Made by a program: the position numbers and the translations under genes. The notes below the pieces were generated by a model, which did not search any database, was not told the DNA's origin, and saw only the letters and a list, made by a program, of their open reading frames with translations. This document shows positions 49,787 through 57,885 of a stretch of DNA of 64,000 nt, piece by piece; within the stretch, counting starts at the first letter, position 1; each line of letters begins with the position of its first letter. This DNA is from Mycolicibacillus koreensis. Its GTDB lineage: Bacteria; Actinomycetota; Actinomycetes; Mycobacteriales; Mycobacteriaceae. Where the stretch lies: contig NZ_NCXO01000009.1 of NCBI RefSeq assembly GCF_002104795.1, positions 36,122-100,121 of the forward strand. The letters run 5' to 3'.

Positions 49787-50152
49787 TCAGTGATGGGCGA
49801 TCAGATCGGCGACGTGGCCTTGCTCACTCTTCCGAAGCCGGCCGGCAGCAGCGGATTTCAGCCGCCATCGGGTGACCCGACCGTCCGGCCCGATCAGTTC
49901 CTCGGTCGCGAGCGCCTCGCCGATGAGCCGGCGGATGCGTGGTTCGTCGGCGGCGTCGGCGGCAAACAGTATCCGCAGCGATACATCCTCACCGATGACG
50001 TTATTCGCGGTGTGATGCGACGCCAGCGGGCACGGCGGTGGATGATCCCAACTGCCACACAGCGCCAGCGTGATCGCCGCACCGAGGGCGTTCGGACTGC
50101 CGCCGGGATACACTTGCACCACAGCGTCGTGGGCGTAGCCGAGACGAGTCAT
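49787..50152 (-). CDS. Conserved hypothetical protein
   Basis: A 121-residue protein with no signal or membrane segment. The N-terminal half has several Cys and His (LCGSWDHPPPCPLASHH), perhaps a metal site. The C-terminal half (ADEPRIRRLIGEALA) is helical, ending in a basic, Arg/Lys-rich region. ATG at 50152 is the most natural start. Its function is unknown. Confidence 0.6.
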   Translation of the reverse strand: MTRLGYAHDAVVQVYPGGSPNALGAAITLALCGSWDHPPPCPLASHHTANNVIGEDVSLRILFAADAADEPRIRRLIGEALATEELIGPDGRVTRWRLKSAAAGRLRKSEQGHVADLIAHH

Positions 50153-50513
50153 GTCTGGCGATGCTACGGCGCCGCGGCGCGTCAAGCCCACGATCGTGGA
50201 GTACGGCGGCGGCGGTTGCACTTTCCGAATGGCAGGTCGTTCCTGCTGGGCAGCGCAGCGTAATGGCGTTACGCATGGCTGAGGCGGCCAGGGTGGATCG
50301 CGTGTGATCGGTGATGGAGTAGTCGAAGATCTTGTTGGAGAAGCAGTCCTTTGACCGCGGCACAAGTACAGCTTGCCCTCACCGCGGAATCACCTGCTCA
50401 GTTTTGGACCTGAACGGACGGCGCGCGCGCAGGTTCTCACGTTCGACTGCATCTGGAACTGCCTGTGACCTGCGGGTACCGGCCGTGTCTCACGCCGACT
50501 GCACCGCCGGCGC
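50153..50513. other. 361-base region without a convincing gene
   Basis: It separates the hypothetical gene from the DUF732 gene and is slightly lower in GC than the core. Reading frames here lack start signals and family features. Nothing else is visible. Confidence 0.5.
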
Positions 50514-50894
50514 CTAAGCCTGTTCGGCCGGCAGGGGCGGCGGCGGTGGCGGAGGGGGTGGCGGAGGCCCGGGGGCGTCCAAGCCGATCTTGTCGCCCGG
50601 CTGCGGGTTGGGGCACAGGTGACGCAGCGCGGGGCCGATCGCCTCGCCCTGCCAACCGCTGGCCCGATAGTGCTCGAGGTCCATGCCGTCGCGCTTGGCT
50701 CGGCAGATCGTGTAGCCCAGGTCCAGGCTGAGCCGGTCGTTCCAGGTGATGATCGGCACCAACGGGACCGCCTGGTGGAATTCGTCGAGGAACGCGCGCT
50801 CGGCGGCGGGGTCACCGGCATGCGCCGCCGGTGCGCCGACCAGGGCTGCGGACACCAGGGCCGCGCCGAGGGCGGCGAGGGTGGACTTGATCAT
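50514..50894 (-). CDS. DUF732-type exported protein with polyproline tail
   Basis: A 126-residue protein with a signal peptide cleaved after about residue 26 (LVGAPAAHAG) and a DUF732 domain: FLDEFHQAVPLV, GYTICRAKRDGMD and LRHLCPNP give two Cys likely disulfide-linked. A run of eleven prolines follows, then PLPAEQA. DUF732 proteins are exported and mycobacteria-specific, function unknown. It diverges from a methyltransferase gene. Confidence 0.83.
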   Translation of the reverse strand: MIKSTLAALGAALVSAALVGAPAAHAGDPAAERAFLDEFHQAVPLVPIITWNDRLSLDLGYTICRAKRDGMDLEHYRASGWQGEAIGPALRHLCPNPQPGDKIGLDAPGPPPPPPPPPPPLPAEQA

Positions 50895-51041
50895 GGCGGT
50901 CCTTCACTGTCGGAGAGCCTGGGAAAACTTTGGCACATTTTGCTGCCGAATGGGACCGAAGTGCCGGTGTCGGCTGCGGCGACCGCCCGGCCAACGCCCC
51001 ACAGCCCGTTCGGCGGCATCGCGGGCGTGCCACACTGAACC

Positions 51042-51656
51042 ATGGCCAACTCGCTCAGCCACCACGTGTCCACCGTGTTCGACCAGGTCGCCCGGGTCTA
51101 CGACTTCCCGCTGCTGCAGCGGCTGGCCTACCAGCCGATCCAGGACGTCGTGCTGGCCCGACTGCGCGCCGCGGGCTCGCAGCGCATCGTCGACGTCGGG
51201 TGCGGCACCGGAATCCTGAGCACCCGCATCGCCGACGAACTGGCCCCGACCGCCGTGTACGGCTGCGACATGTCCGAGGGCATGCTGGCCAAGGCCCGCG
51301 CCCGCTCGAGTGCGGTGCAGTGGAAGCGCACCCCGGCCGAGGCGTTGCCGTTCGACGACGCCTCGATCGACGCGGTGATCTCCACCAACGCGTTCCACTT
51401 CTTCGACCAGCCCGCCGCGGTCGCCGAGTTCCACCGGGTGCTCGCCCCGGGCGGGCTGATGATGATCGGGGTGGTCAACCCGGTCAGCACCGGTCGTCGG
51501 CTGCTGCTGTGGGTGGGCACCGGCGGTGGCTCGGTGGGCAACTTCCCCACCCCCGACGAGATGCGGATCCTGGCCACCCAGGCGGGATTCTCCTCGGTCA
51601 CCCACCACACGGTGCGCGGCTGGACCGGCGAGGGGCTGACCGTCGCCGCCAAGTAG
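51042..51656 (+). CDS. SAM-dependent methyltransferase (UbiE/MenG-like)
   Basis: A 204-residue class I methyltransferase with the SAM loop IVDVGCGTGILSTRIADEL near residue 47, DMSEGMLAKA and the post-motif FHRVLAPGGLMMIG. It resembles small UbiE-like enzymes; the substrate is unknown. A YceI-family gene follows 22 bases later. Confidence 0.86.
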   Translation: MANSLSHHVSTVFDQVARVYDFPLLQRLAYQPIQDVVLARLRAAGSQRIVDVGCGTGILSTRIADELAPTAVYGCDMSEGMLAKARARSSAVQWKRTPAEALPFDDASIDAVISTNAFHFFDQPAAVAEFHRVLAPGGLMMIGVVNPVSTGRRLLLWVGTGGGSVGNFPTPDEMRILATQAGFSSVTHHTVRGWTGEGLTVAAK

Positions 51657-51678
51657 CGGCGACCGTCGGATCGGTGCG

Positions 51679-52251
51679 ATGGCGACCACAACCTGGACCC
51701 TGCACGCCGGCGACGACCCGGCGAACACGCTGACCCTGCGCACCGGGGTTGCCGGGCGCGCGGCTCGGATGGGTCACCGGCTGACCCTCACGATGGCCTC
51801 CTGGCAGATCACCGTCGACTCCGACGGCGAGCGTCCGGTGAGTGCCGCGGTGATCGTCGATGTCGATTCGTTGGCGGTGCGCTCCGGGGAGGGCGGACTG
51901 ACGCCGCTGTCGGGGCCGGAGAAGGCCATGGTGCGCACCAATGCGTTGAAAACGCTGAACGCCAAGAAGTTTCCCACTGTCGAATTCCGGCCCGAGACGA
52001 TCACACATGACGCCGATGGCGGCGATGGCGGGGTCTACGCGCTGCGCGGACCGTTGACCGTGCACGGGGTGAGCCGCCCGATCGAGGTCGCCGTGACGGT
52101 CTCCGACAACGGCGACCACTGGGAGCTGAGCACGCACAGCGAGGTGTCGCAGGCGGCGCACCACATCAAGCCGTATTCCATGGCAATGGGGGCGATGAAA
52201 GTCGCCGACTCGGTGGGCGTGGAGTTCAGCGCGCGTCTGCCCAAGAGCTGA
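51679..52251 (+). CDS. YceI-family protein
   Basis: A 190-residue lipocalin-like beta barrel of the YceI family, which binds isoprenoid or other amphipathic molecules. Signatures are GHRLTLTMASWQ near the start, LNAKKFPTVEFRPETI and GPLTVHGVSRPIEVAVTV. There is no signal peptide, so it is cytosolic. It probably shares a transcript with the methyltransferase before it. Confidence 0.86.
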   Translation: MATTTWTLHAGDDPANTLTLRTGVAGRAARMGHRLTLTMASWQITVDSDGERPVSAAVIVDVDSLAVRSGEGGLTPLSGPEKAMVRTNALKTLNAKKFPTVEFRPETITHDADGGDGGVYALRGPLTVHGVSRPIEVAVTVSDNGDHWELSTHSEVSQAAHHIKPYSMAMGAMKVADSVGVEFSARLPKS

Positions 52252-52297
52252 TAGGCGGGTGCCCGCCGACGGCGAAGACCGGTTACCGTCGTGCGCT

Positions 52298-53044
52298 GTG
52301 ATCGTGTTGCTGCCGCCCTCGGAGACCAAACACCCCGGCGGTGACGGACCCCCGCTGGCGTTGGACCACCTGGATGCTGCGGCACTCAACCCGCTGCGCG
52401 GCGAGCTGCTCGACGAGGTGACGGCGTTGGCCGCCGATCCCGACGCCAGCCGCCGGGCGTTGGGGCTATCGGAGCGCCAGGACGGCGAGATCGCGCGCAA
52501 TGCGGTGTTGCGCAGTGCCCCGACCGTGCCGGCGATCCACCGCTACACCGGGGTGCTCTACGACGCCCTGGATGTGGGGTCGCTGCGCGGCGCCGCCGCC
52601 GAACGGGCACGGGCGCGCCTGCGGATTTCCTCAGCGTTGTTCGGTCTGCTGCGTGCCGACGATGCGATTCCGGCCTACCGCCTGTCGGCGGGATCGAAGC
52701 TGCCGAACCGACCGACGCTGGCCGCCCGATGGCGTCCCCTGTTGGAGCCCGTCTTCGACCGACTCACCTCCGACCACCTGATCATCGACCTACGCTCGGC
52801 CCCGTATGCCGCACTGGCCCGGATCCCCGGGGCGCTGCGGGTCGGTGTGGTCGCCGCGGACGCCGACGGTCGTCGGGTCGCGGTCAGTCATGCCAACAAG
52901 TCCCACAAAGGCCGGTTGGCGCGGGTGCTGGCCGGCAGCCGCGCTGAGCCCAACGACGCCGCTGCGGTAGCCGCCGTCGCTCGACGGGCCGGTATGCGCA
53001 TGGAATACCACGGCTCCGACCTCACCGTGGTGGTGTCGGGCTGA
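52298..53044 (+). CDS. yaaA: YaaA-family peroxide stress protein
   Basis: A 248-residue protein of the YaaA (DUF328) family, which lowers intracellular free iron and DNA damage during peroxide stress. Diagnostic parts are IVLLPPSETKHPGG at the start, SSALFGLLRADDAIPAYRLS in the middle and VSHANKSHKGRLARVL near the end. GTG start at 52298, the only start that begins at the family N-terminus. Confidence 0.92.
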   Translation: MIVLLPPSETKHPGGDGPPLALDHLDAAALNPLRGELLDEVTALAADPDASRRALGLSERQDGEIARNAVLRSAPTVPAIHRYTGVLYDALDVGSLRGAAAERARARLRISSALFGLLRADDAIPAYRLSAGSKLPNRPTLAARWRPLLEPVFDRLTSDHLIIDLRSAPYAALARIPGALRVGVVAADADGRRVAVSHANKSHKGRLARVLAGSRAEPNDAAAVAAVARRAGMRMEYHGSDLTVVVSG

Positions 53045-53088
53045 CGCCCTGGATCCATCACGGCCGGCGGGGTCGCTCAGCGCAGCGG

Positions 53089-53193
53089 TCACCCGAGGTG
53101 GAACACCACCTCCAGCGCCAGGAAGCTGAAGACCAACGCCCCCATGATGGCCGAGACGGCCGCGATCAAAACCACCGGATCTTTGACGTTCAT
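53089..53193 (-). CDS. Possible 34-residue single-pass membrane peptide
   Basis: An ATG at 53193 opens a 34-codon frame: MNVKDPVVLIAAVSAIMGAL followed by VFSFLALEVVFHLG. Almost the whole peptide is one hydrophobic helix. There is no clear ribosome site. It lies in a 324-base space between yaaA and the AraC gene. It may be a real small membrane protein or chance. Confidence 0.4.
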   Translation of the reverse strand: MNVKDPVVLIAAVSAIMGALVFSFLALEVVFHLG

Positions 53194-53368
53194 GGTCAAA
53201 GACGCTAACGCCGACAGCTGCAAGACCGAATCGAAACATGTTGGCAATCACGGCTTTTAATATTTGTGAGCCACGCCACTGCCGACTTCGGGCAACGCAG
53301 TGGTGACAGTGTCGGTCCGGCCGGGCGTCGTCGGGAACGTGCGAGTCGCCGACGGTCGCTAGTCTGGT
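53194..53368. other. Upstream region of the AraC-type gene
   Basis: Together with the stretch before it, this is the 324-base space between yaaA and the AraC gene. Apart from the 34-residue frame I see no gene and no strong palindrome. It should hold the promoter of the AraC-type gene. Confidence 0.4.
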
Positions 53369-54121
53369 TTGCCGACCCGCGAGGTCGGTCGACTGGATCC
53401 GGAAATGCTGCGCTCGGCCATACAGCTGATGCGCAGCCTCGCCACGGACCGATTGTCGACAGTCGACGTCGCCGAGCATGCGGGGTACAGCCCCTGGCAT
53501 TTCATCCGTATGTTCTCGGCGAGCACGGGGATCTCCCCCGGGCTGTACCTTGCCGCCCTGCGCGTCGATGCGGCCAAACGACTGTTGCTGGCGGACAGGG
53601 CCCCGATCATCGACGTCGCAGCATCGGTTGGATATGACTCCCTGTCCAGTTTCACCCGGCGTTTCCGGGCCATGGTGGGTACGTCCCCGGGCATGTTTCG
53701 GGAGTTGGCCGACACCGTCGCCGCGGGCAGCGTCACGCCCTTCACCCTCGGCGACGCACGCCAGTCGGTCGTTTGGGTCCGCCCGCACATCCCGGTTTCG
53801 CTGCGGCCGGGCCACAACGTCGCGCTCTGGATCGGCTGGTTCCCCAAGCCAGCGCCCATTGGGCTACCCACCTCCGGGGTCTTGACCACCTCGCACGCGG
53901 ACGTTGCCGTGCCATTGAGTCCGGGCAACCCGTGGCTGCTGTCGTTTGCGGTCTCGGCGCACGCGGGCGCTGAGGATCAACTCGTGCCTACGCGGCCGCT
54001 TGTGGCCCGCTTCCCCGCTCCGCTGATCGTCCCGACGACGGTGGACCTGCACTATCGACAGGCAACCGACGTCGATCTTCCGCTGCTGAGCGCACTGCCG
54101 GCCTTGAAACGGGCCCCGTGA
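53369..54121 (+). CDS. AraC/XylS-family regulator with N-terminal DNA-binding domain
   Basis: A 250-residue regulator. Two HTH motifs at residues about 15-115 are standard (TVDVAEHAGYSPWHFIRMFSA and IIDVAASVGYDSLSSFTRRF then VGTSPGMFR). The C-terminal 130 residues form a beta-rich domain of unknown ligand, probably a sensor. The start is a TTG at 53369; ATG at 53405 is possible. It precedes a VOC-family gene on the same strand by 85 bases, a common regulator-effector pairing. Confidence 0.85.
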   Translation: MPTREVGRLDPEMLRSAIQLMRSLATDRLSTVDVAEHAGYSPWHFIRMFSASTGISPGLYLAALRVDAAKRLLLADRAPIIDVAASVGYDSLSSFTRRFRAMVGTSPGMFRELADTVAAGSVTPFTLGDARQSVVWVRPHIPVSLRPGHNVALWIGWFPKPAPIGLPTSGVLTTSHADVAVPLSPGNPWLLSFAVSAHAGAEDQLVPTRPLVARFPAPLIVPTTVDLHYRQATDVDLPLLSALPALKRAP

Positions 54122-54206
54122 TCTCCGCAATTTCGGACCAACCTCGACAGGGCGTCCGCCGGTAGCGTCGATCACGGCATATATCCCGGTATGAAGGAGA
54201 CCCTCG

Positions 54207-54638
54207 ATGGCTGTCCGCCTCCGTCCCTACCTCGCGTTTGCCGACAACGGTGCGGAGGTCATGGCGTACTACGCCGATGTTTTCGGCGGATCACTGAACA
54301 TGATGAAATACGGTGATTTTCCGATGGAGCTGCCGTTCACGCCGCCGGCGGATGCCCTGGCCCACGCCCACCTGGACAGCGGCGACGTCCAGATCACCGG
54401 TGGTGACGCGGTGATGTGTCAGGACCAGCAGAGCCGGTCCCTGGCGAGCCAGACCTACTCGTTTCTGCTGGAAGCCGATTCCATCGGCGAGGCGACCGCT
54501 CTCATCGACAAATTCTCCGCCACCGGTGGCACCGTCACGATGCCGTTCGAGAAGGCCCCCTGGGGCGACCACTACGGTCAGGTGACCGACAGATACGGCG
54601 TGCTCTGGGCGTTCAACGTGGCCGCCGCGAACACATGA
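54207..54638 (+). CDS. VOC-family (PhnB-like) protein
   Basis: A 143-residue vicinal-oxygen-chelate protein of the PhnB / DUF1338-like group: RLRPYLAFADNGAEVMAYYADVFGG at the start and PFEKAPWGDHYGQVTDRYGVLWAFN near the end. Such proteins are glyoxalase-fold dimers with varied roles. ATG at 54207 follows GAAGGAG. It is the last core gene before the integrated element; its stop lies 18 bases from the tRNA fragment. Confidence 0.87.
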   Translation: MAVRLRPYLAFADNGAEVMAYYADVFGGSLNMMKYGDFPMELPFTPPADALAHAHLDSGDVQITGGDAVMCQDQQSRSLASQTYSFLLEADSIGEATALIDKFSATGGTVTMPFEKAPWGDHYGQVTDRYGVLWAFNVAAANT

Positions 54639-54655
54639 ACGCTGCGCTTTTCCGG

Positions 54656-54697
54656 TGGTCCCGACTGGGATCGAACCAGTGACCTTCCGCGTGTGAG
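54656..54697 (-). other. tRNA-Val(CAC) 3' fragment: attachment-site core of an integrated element
   Basis: Read on the minus strand, these 42 bases are tRNA positions 32 to 73: anticodon loop CTCACAC (anticodon CAC), 3' anticodon strand GCGGA, variable loop AGGTC, T-arm ACTGG-TTCGATC-CCAGT and acceptor strand CGGGACC with discriminator A. The 5' half is missing: the bases that should pair with GCGGA read TCTCT. CCA is not encoded. A lone 3' tRNA half is the classic footprint of a tyrosine-recombinase element; the intact tRNA should lie at its far end, past base 64000. Confidence 0.8.
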
Positions 54698-54700
54698 AGA

Positions 54701-55023
54701 GACGTTGGTGCGTTCGCCCTGGACACCGTCTGCCTTCGAGTGCTGTGACCTGCCGGTTCAGGCCGTCGAAACCGTCTCCGGCGCGTCGAATGGGTCATCC
54801 GTGGGTCATTTTCGTGGGTCAGCCGTGGGTCAGCCGTGGGTCAGCCGATATGGCCGCCGACTCGTCCGCCCGCTTCGGTCACTGGTGTACGTCGCGCCGC
54901 GAGGGGCACGTACATGCACACAACTATCGACGACTCGACACGTTTGTGTCCATATCGGTGCCCGGCGGTGGCGGTCCCGCGCCGACTCGGGTTAGCAGCG
55001 GTGGTCCCCGATAGGGTGTGAGT
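54701..55023. other. 323-base element end with no gene
   Basis: It runs from the tRNA fragment to the first small element gene. The only structure I see is the set of TGGGTCA repeats. Long reading frames across this stretch are caused by those repeats. Confidence 0.6.
54791..54843 (+). repeat. Five phased TGGGTCA repeats near the attachment core
   Basis: TGGGTCA starts at 54791, 54802, 54815, 54826 and 54837, that is at 11- to 13-base steps, about one DNA turn. The last three share the longer CGTGGGTCAGC. Their distance from the tRNA core (about 95-145 bases) suits arm-type integrase or excisionase sites. The binding role is inferred. Confidence 0.7.
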
Positions 55024-55140
55024 ATGAGAGCCAAACTCACCGCGTTCGAGCGGGCATATATCAGCAGTGAGGCCCGCGGCGTCGTCGAGCGCAGTCGCGC
55101 GAATCCGAAGGGTCGCCGGAAATGGTCCCGGCGGCAGTGA
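55024..55140 (+). CDS. Small basic protein of the element
   Basis: A 38-residue frame beginning MRAKLTAFERAYISSEARGV and ending in a run of Arg/Lys (RRKWSRRQ). Its last 19 bases overlap the next gene. The composition suggests nucleic-acid contact. Unrecognised. Confidence 0.45.
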   Translation: MRAKLTAFERAYISSEARGVVERSRANPKGRRKWSRRQ

Positions 55141-55442
55141 CAGGCCACCTTCCCTCGACCGAGCGTCTCGCTGCGCAGATCATCGTCGCAGCCGAGGGCG
55201 ACGGCACACTCGTCGAGCGGACGGCCGAGGTGCTCCCGTGGGTTCGCGCGCTCTCGCCGCAGGATCAGGTCGCTTGCGCCCAGCAACTCCTCGACGCCGC
55301 TCGCACCTCGCGCTCCAGCGGACCGCTGCGCCTGGTTGACGCGCTCATCATGTGGCGGGCGACCGCGGCCGCCATCGCCGAGGGCCTCGATCAAGACGAC
55401 CTCGACTGGCTGGATGTCCCTACACCCGTCGAGCGGCCGTAG
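55122..55442 (+). CDS. Element protein of unknown function
   Basis: A 106-residue acidic, mostly helical protein (ALSPQDQVACAQQLLDAART; LDQDDLDWLDVP at the end). It overlaps the small basic gene, so both are likely translated together. No domain is recognisable. It converges on the MurG-like gene with about 45 bases between. Confidence 0.55.
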   Translation: MVPAAVTGHLPSTERLAAQIIVAAEGDGTLVERTAEVLPWVRALSPQDQVACAQQLLDAARTSRSSGPLRLVDALIMWRATAAAIAEGLDQDDLDWLDVPTPVERP

Positions 55443-55488
55443 CGGCGGCGGGCAATCGCGGCACCCGGCTGCGAACCGGCCGACGCGG

Positions 55489-56574
55489 TCACCTCAGCAC
55501 GGCGCGCAGCGCCTCCGCGATCGTCCGATCGGCCACTCCCGTGGAGCCCGCACGGTAGTGCGATTCGCGTAGATAGGCCCGCTTACGAAGCTCCGCGATG
55601 AGCCTGTCGGGCTGGGTTGCCACGTCGTGGTCCGGCCATATTGCGACGCCAGCGCCGGTGTTCATGGCTTCTCTTGCCAGGGCGGTCTGTTCGTCGTTTC
55701 GTGCGTGTGGGTACGGCACGAACACCGCCGGGGCACGCAGCTCCAACACCTCGTTGACAAAGCCTGCCCCTGAACGCCCCAGCACTAGATCGGCCCGACG
55801 CAGCGCCGCGTTAACCTGTCCCGCATTGAGATATGCCGCCACGACGTAGCGGTCTCTGAGCCGTCCTGGAAGCTCGTCGCGCAGCCGTTCCAGCGCCTCG
55901 GCGGTGGTTGTCAGCCCGGAACCTCCCCCGGCCTGGTGCACAATCTGCCAATCAGCGAGCAGCGTAGGAAGGTTGTCGGCGACGAACCGGTTGAGGCTTT
56001 CTGCTCCGCCGCCTCCACCGGCCACGAACAGCATCGGTGCCGTCCGGCTGATGCCGAGCAGTGCCGACGCCTTCTCGGCCGAACATTGCTCGCGCAGCTC
56101 CCCGCGGAGCGGAAACCCTGTGACCACAGTGCTTCGCGGCCAGCGCAGGTGCGCCGCCGCACCGGGGAACGTCAACCAGGTGGAGCGTGCGAACAATGAC
56201 AGCAGCGATGTAGCGCGCCCTGGGATCAGCGTCTGCTCGTGGCATACCAGCGGGATGCGCAACGAGACAGCGGCCAGAGCGACCGGCGCGCCCACCCAGC
56301 CTCCAGTTGCGACGACGAGATCGGGGCGAATGTCGCGCAGAACGCTGCGGACCCGGCGCAGCACGCGCAGGTAGCTCATCGACGCGGTCGGCCGGGCCAT
56401 CTCCGCCGCGATGAAGCGGTGCCCGGATTCGGCTGCGACGCGTTCCTCAAAGCTGGTCGGCCGCCCGACCCACACAGTGTCGAACCCCTCGGAACGAGCC
56501 ACGTCACCGATCACGCGAGCGGCGACCGTGTGGCCGCCGGTGCCGCCGCCTGCTAGGACGATGCGCGTCATCAT
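55489..56574 (-). CDS. MurG-like glycosyltransferase carried by the element
   Basis: A 361-residue GT28-type transferase. It keeps MurG landmarks: RIVLAGGGTGGHTVAA at the start, HEQTLIPGRATSLLS where MurG has its EQN loop, AGGGGGAESLN in place of the GGSQGA loop, and GRSGAGFVNEVLELRAPAVFVP in place of the SRSGAxTxxE donor loop. MurG adds GlcNAc to lipid I; this one may alter a cell-wall lipid carrier or another glycan. Being outside the dcw cluster and diverged in the donor loops, it is not the housekeeping gene. The start overlaps the zinc-ribbon stop (ATGA). Confidence 0.82.
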   Translation of the reverse strand: MMTRIVLAGGGTGGHTVAARVIGDVARSEGFDTVWVGRPTSFEERVAAESGHRFIAAEMARPTASMSYLRVLRRVRSVLRDIRPDLVVATGGWVGAPVALAAVSLRIPLVCHEQTLIPGRATSLLSLFARSTWLTFPGAAAHLRWPRSTVVTGFPLRGELREQCSAEKASALLGISRTAPMLFVAGGGGGAESLNRFVADNLPTLLADWQIVHQAGGGSGLTTTAEALERLRDELPGRLRDRYVVAAYLNAGQVNAALRRADLVLGRSGAGFVNEVLELRAPAVFVPYPHARNDEQTALAREAMNTGAGVAIWPDHDVATQPDRLIAELRKRAYLRESHYRAGSTGVADRTIAEALRAVLR

Positions 56575-56738
56575 CCGACCTTGTAGTAGCGGTTGCATGA
56601 CCTGCAGAACGCGATCAGCTCACTTTCCGACGGCCAATCAAGTATCTCGGTCTCATTGCCGCAGTATCGGCACTTGCTGTATTCACCGGTGGGCTCCTTG
56701 TCCCGCAAGAACTCGGCTACCTCGTCGTCGTCGGTCAT
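56571..56738 (-). CDS. Small zinc-ribbon protein coupled to the MurG-like gene
   Basis: A 55-residue protein with two CxxC pairs (KCRYCGNE and FCRSCNRYYKVG) that make a zinc ribbon, preceded by an acidic N-terminus (MTDDDEVAEFLRDKEP). It is encoded just before the MurG-like gene with a four-base overlap. It may act as an adaptor or regulator of that enzyme; this is a guess from position only. Confidence 0.7.
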   Translation of the reverse strand: MTDDDEVAEFLRDKEPTGEYSKCRYCGNETEILDWPSESELIAFCRSCNRYYKVG

Positions 56739-56793
56739 GTCGTCAGTTTCCCATCGTCTAGCCCACGGCCTCTGTCGGCATTGAATGCACCCA

Positions 56794-56822
56794 ATATATA
56801 CTTTTAATGATGGTGTGTATAT
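56794..56822. promoter_or_regulatory. Likely operator/promoter of the toxin-antitoxin pair
   Basis: ATATATAC (56794-56801) and GTATAT (56817-56822) form an inverted repeat in the AT-rich space between the zinc-ribbon and vapB genes. Toxin-antitoxin pairs usually repress themselves through such sites. TATA-like sequences here could also be the -10 elements. Confidence 0.45.
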
Positions 56823-56863
56823 GCTCGGGCAGCGAGAGAATGGGTCGACACGGCGGAGGGACC

Positions 56864-57070
56864 ATGACGAAACGGCTGATCGAACTCGACGACGAGCTGC
56901 TCGAAACAGCGCGCCGCGAACTCGGAACGGACACCATCGCCGACACCGTGCGCACCGCGCTGCGCGAAGCCGCGGCCCGTGGCGCACGCGCCCGACAGAT
57001 CGACTGGCTCGCTGGCGGGGGCCTGGCGGACATGGCCGACGCGAGCGAGCGCGAGACAGTATGGCGATAG
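56864..57070 (+). CDS. vapB: VapB-type antitoxin
   Basis: A 68-residue antitoxin: N-terminal ribbon-helix-helix (KRLIELDDELLETARRELG, then TDTIADTVRTALREA) and a C-terminal tail that would wrap the toxin (WLAGGGLADMADASERETVW). The ATG at 56864 has a GGAGGG ribosome site. It overlaps vapC by ten bases. Confidence 0.88.
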   Translation: MTKRLIELDDELLETARRELGTDTIADTVRTALREAAARGARARQIDWLAGGGLADMADASERETVWR

Positions 57071-57483
57071 TCGCGCGCTACCTGATCGACACCAGCGCCG
57101 CCGCTCGCATGAACAACGTCACGGTGGCGGCGCGCCTTACCGAGATCATCGACCACGGACTAGTTGCCACCACCGCAGTCCTCGACGCCGAAGCTCTCTA
57201 CAGTGCACGCAGCCCGGACGAATACGAACAGCTGTGGCGCGACCGTGGGCTGGCCTACGAGTACCTGCCCACCGGTGACGAACACTGGCAGGCCGCGCTC
57301 AACGCCCAGCGGAGCCTTGCCCGACGTAGCCAGCATCGCTCCGTCGGTATCGCCGACCTACTCACAGCCGCCCTGGCGGCCGATCACCGCGTCACCGTAA
57401 TCCACTACGACGGCGACTTCGAGACCGCCGCGACCGTCATCGACTTCAACCACGTGTGGGTCGCCCCTCGCGGCACCCTGTAG
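57061..57483 (+). CDS. vapC: VapC-type PIN-domain toxin
   Basis: A 140-residue PIN ribonuclease that, by family, cuts tRNA or rRNA. The acidic metal site is seen as YLIDTSAAAR (Asp), VLDAEALYS (Glu), GIADLLTAALAA (Asp) and HYDGDFE (Asp). It is coupled to vapB. A resident pair like this would stabilise the integrated element. Confidence 0.9.
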   Translation: MAIVARYLIDTSAAARMNNVTVAARLTEIIDHGLVATTAVLDAEALYSARSPDEYEQLWRDRGLAYEYLPTGDEHWQAALNAQRSLARRSQHRSVGIADLLTAALAADHRVTVIHYDGDFETAATVIDFNHVWVAPRGTL

Positions 57484-57645
57484 CGCGACGACGACGCAGC
57501 CCGCGAACCGACGTAGACGTTTCGGCGTGTCGTGGCGCTCGAAACGCCCATCCGCCGCAAAGGACGCATAGTCAGTGCTATGCGAGATGCACGACCCAGC
57601 TGGGCAGCCCAGACCGGCTCGACACCGAGACGCCAGGAGCCAGCC

Positions 57646-57885
57646 ATGTCACGAAGCCGTAGTCACCGTCACCCCGAGGGCCAACTCGACCTCGGCGCGC
57701 TCACCGTGGGTGGGATCACACCCAGCTTCGTCTCCGTGGACACCGCCGCGCAGCTGATGAGTGTGAGCCACTGGACCGTCCGCCGCTGGATCGACAATGG
57801 CCACCTTCGAGCCCGCAAGATGCCAAGCGGCTGCCTGCGCATCGCGGTGGCCGATCTGGAGCTGGTCGGGGAGCCGGTGCGATGA
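57646..57885 (+). CDS. Excisionase-like HTH protein
   Basis: A 79-residue protein with a MerR/excisionase-type winged HTH: FVSVDTAAQLMSVSHWTVRR then WIDNGHLRARKMPSGCLRIA. Small proteins of this sort direct excision or act as regulators in mycobacterial phages and integrative elements. ATG at 57646 has CAGGAGC upstream. A short frame starts on its stop codon (ATGA). Confidence 0.8.
   Translation: MSRSRSHRHPEGQLDLGALTVGGITPSFVSVDTAAQLMSVSHWTVRRWIDNGHLRARKMPSGCLRIAVADLELVGEPVR

Noticed and set aside
54656..54740. A complete tRNA gene at the element edge
   Set aside because: The 5' half is absent: no D-arm, and the anticodon stem does not pair. It is only a 3' fragment.
54745..55021. Frames with repeated WV and GQP residues over 54790-54850
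   Set aside because: They are translations of the TGGGTCA repeats and have no start signals.
55489..56574. The housekeeping murG
   Set aside because: Donor and acceptor loops differ from MurG and it lies outside a division/cell-wall cluster. I call it MurG-like only.
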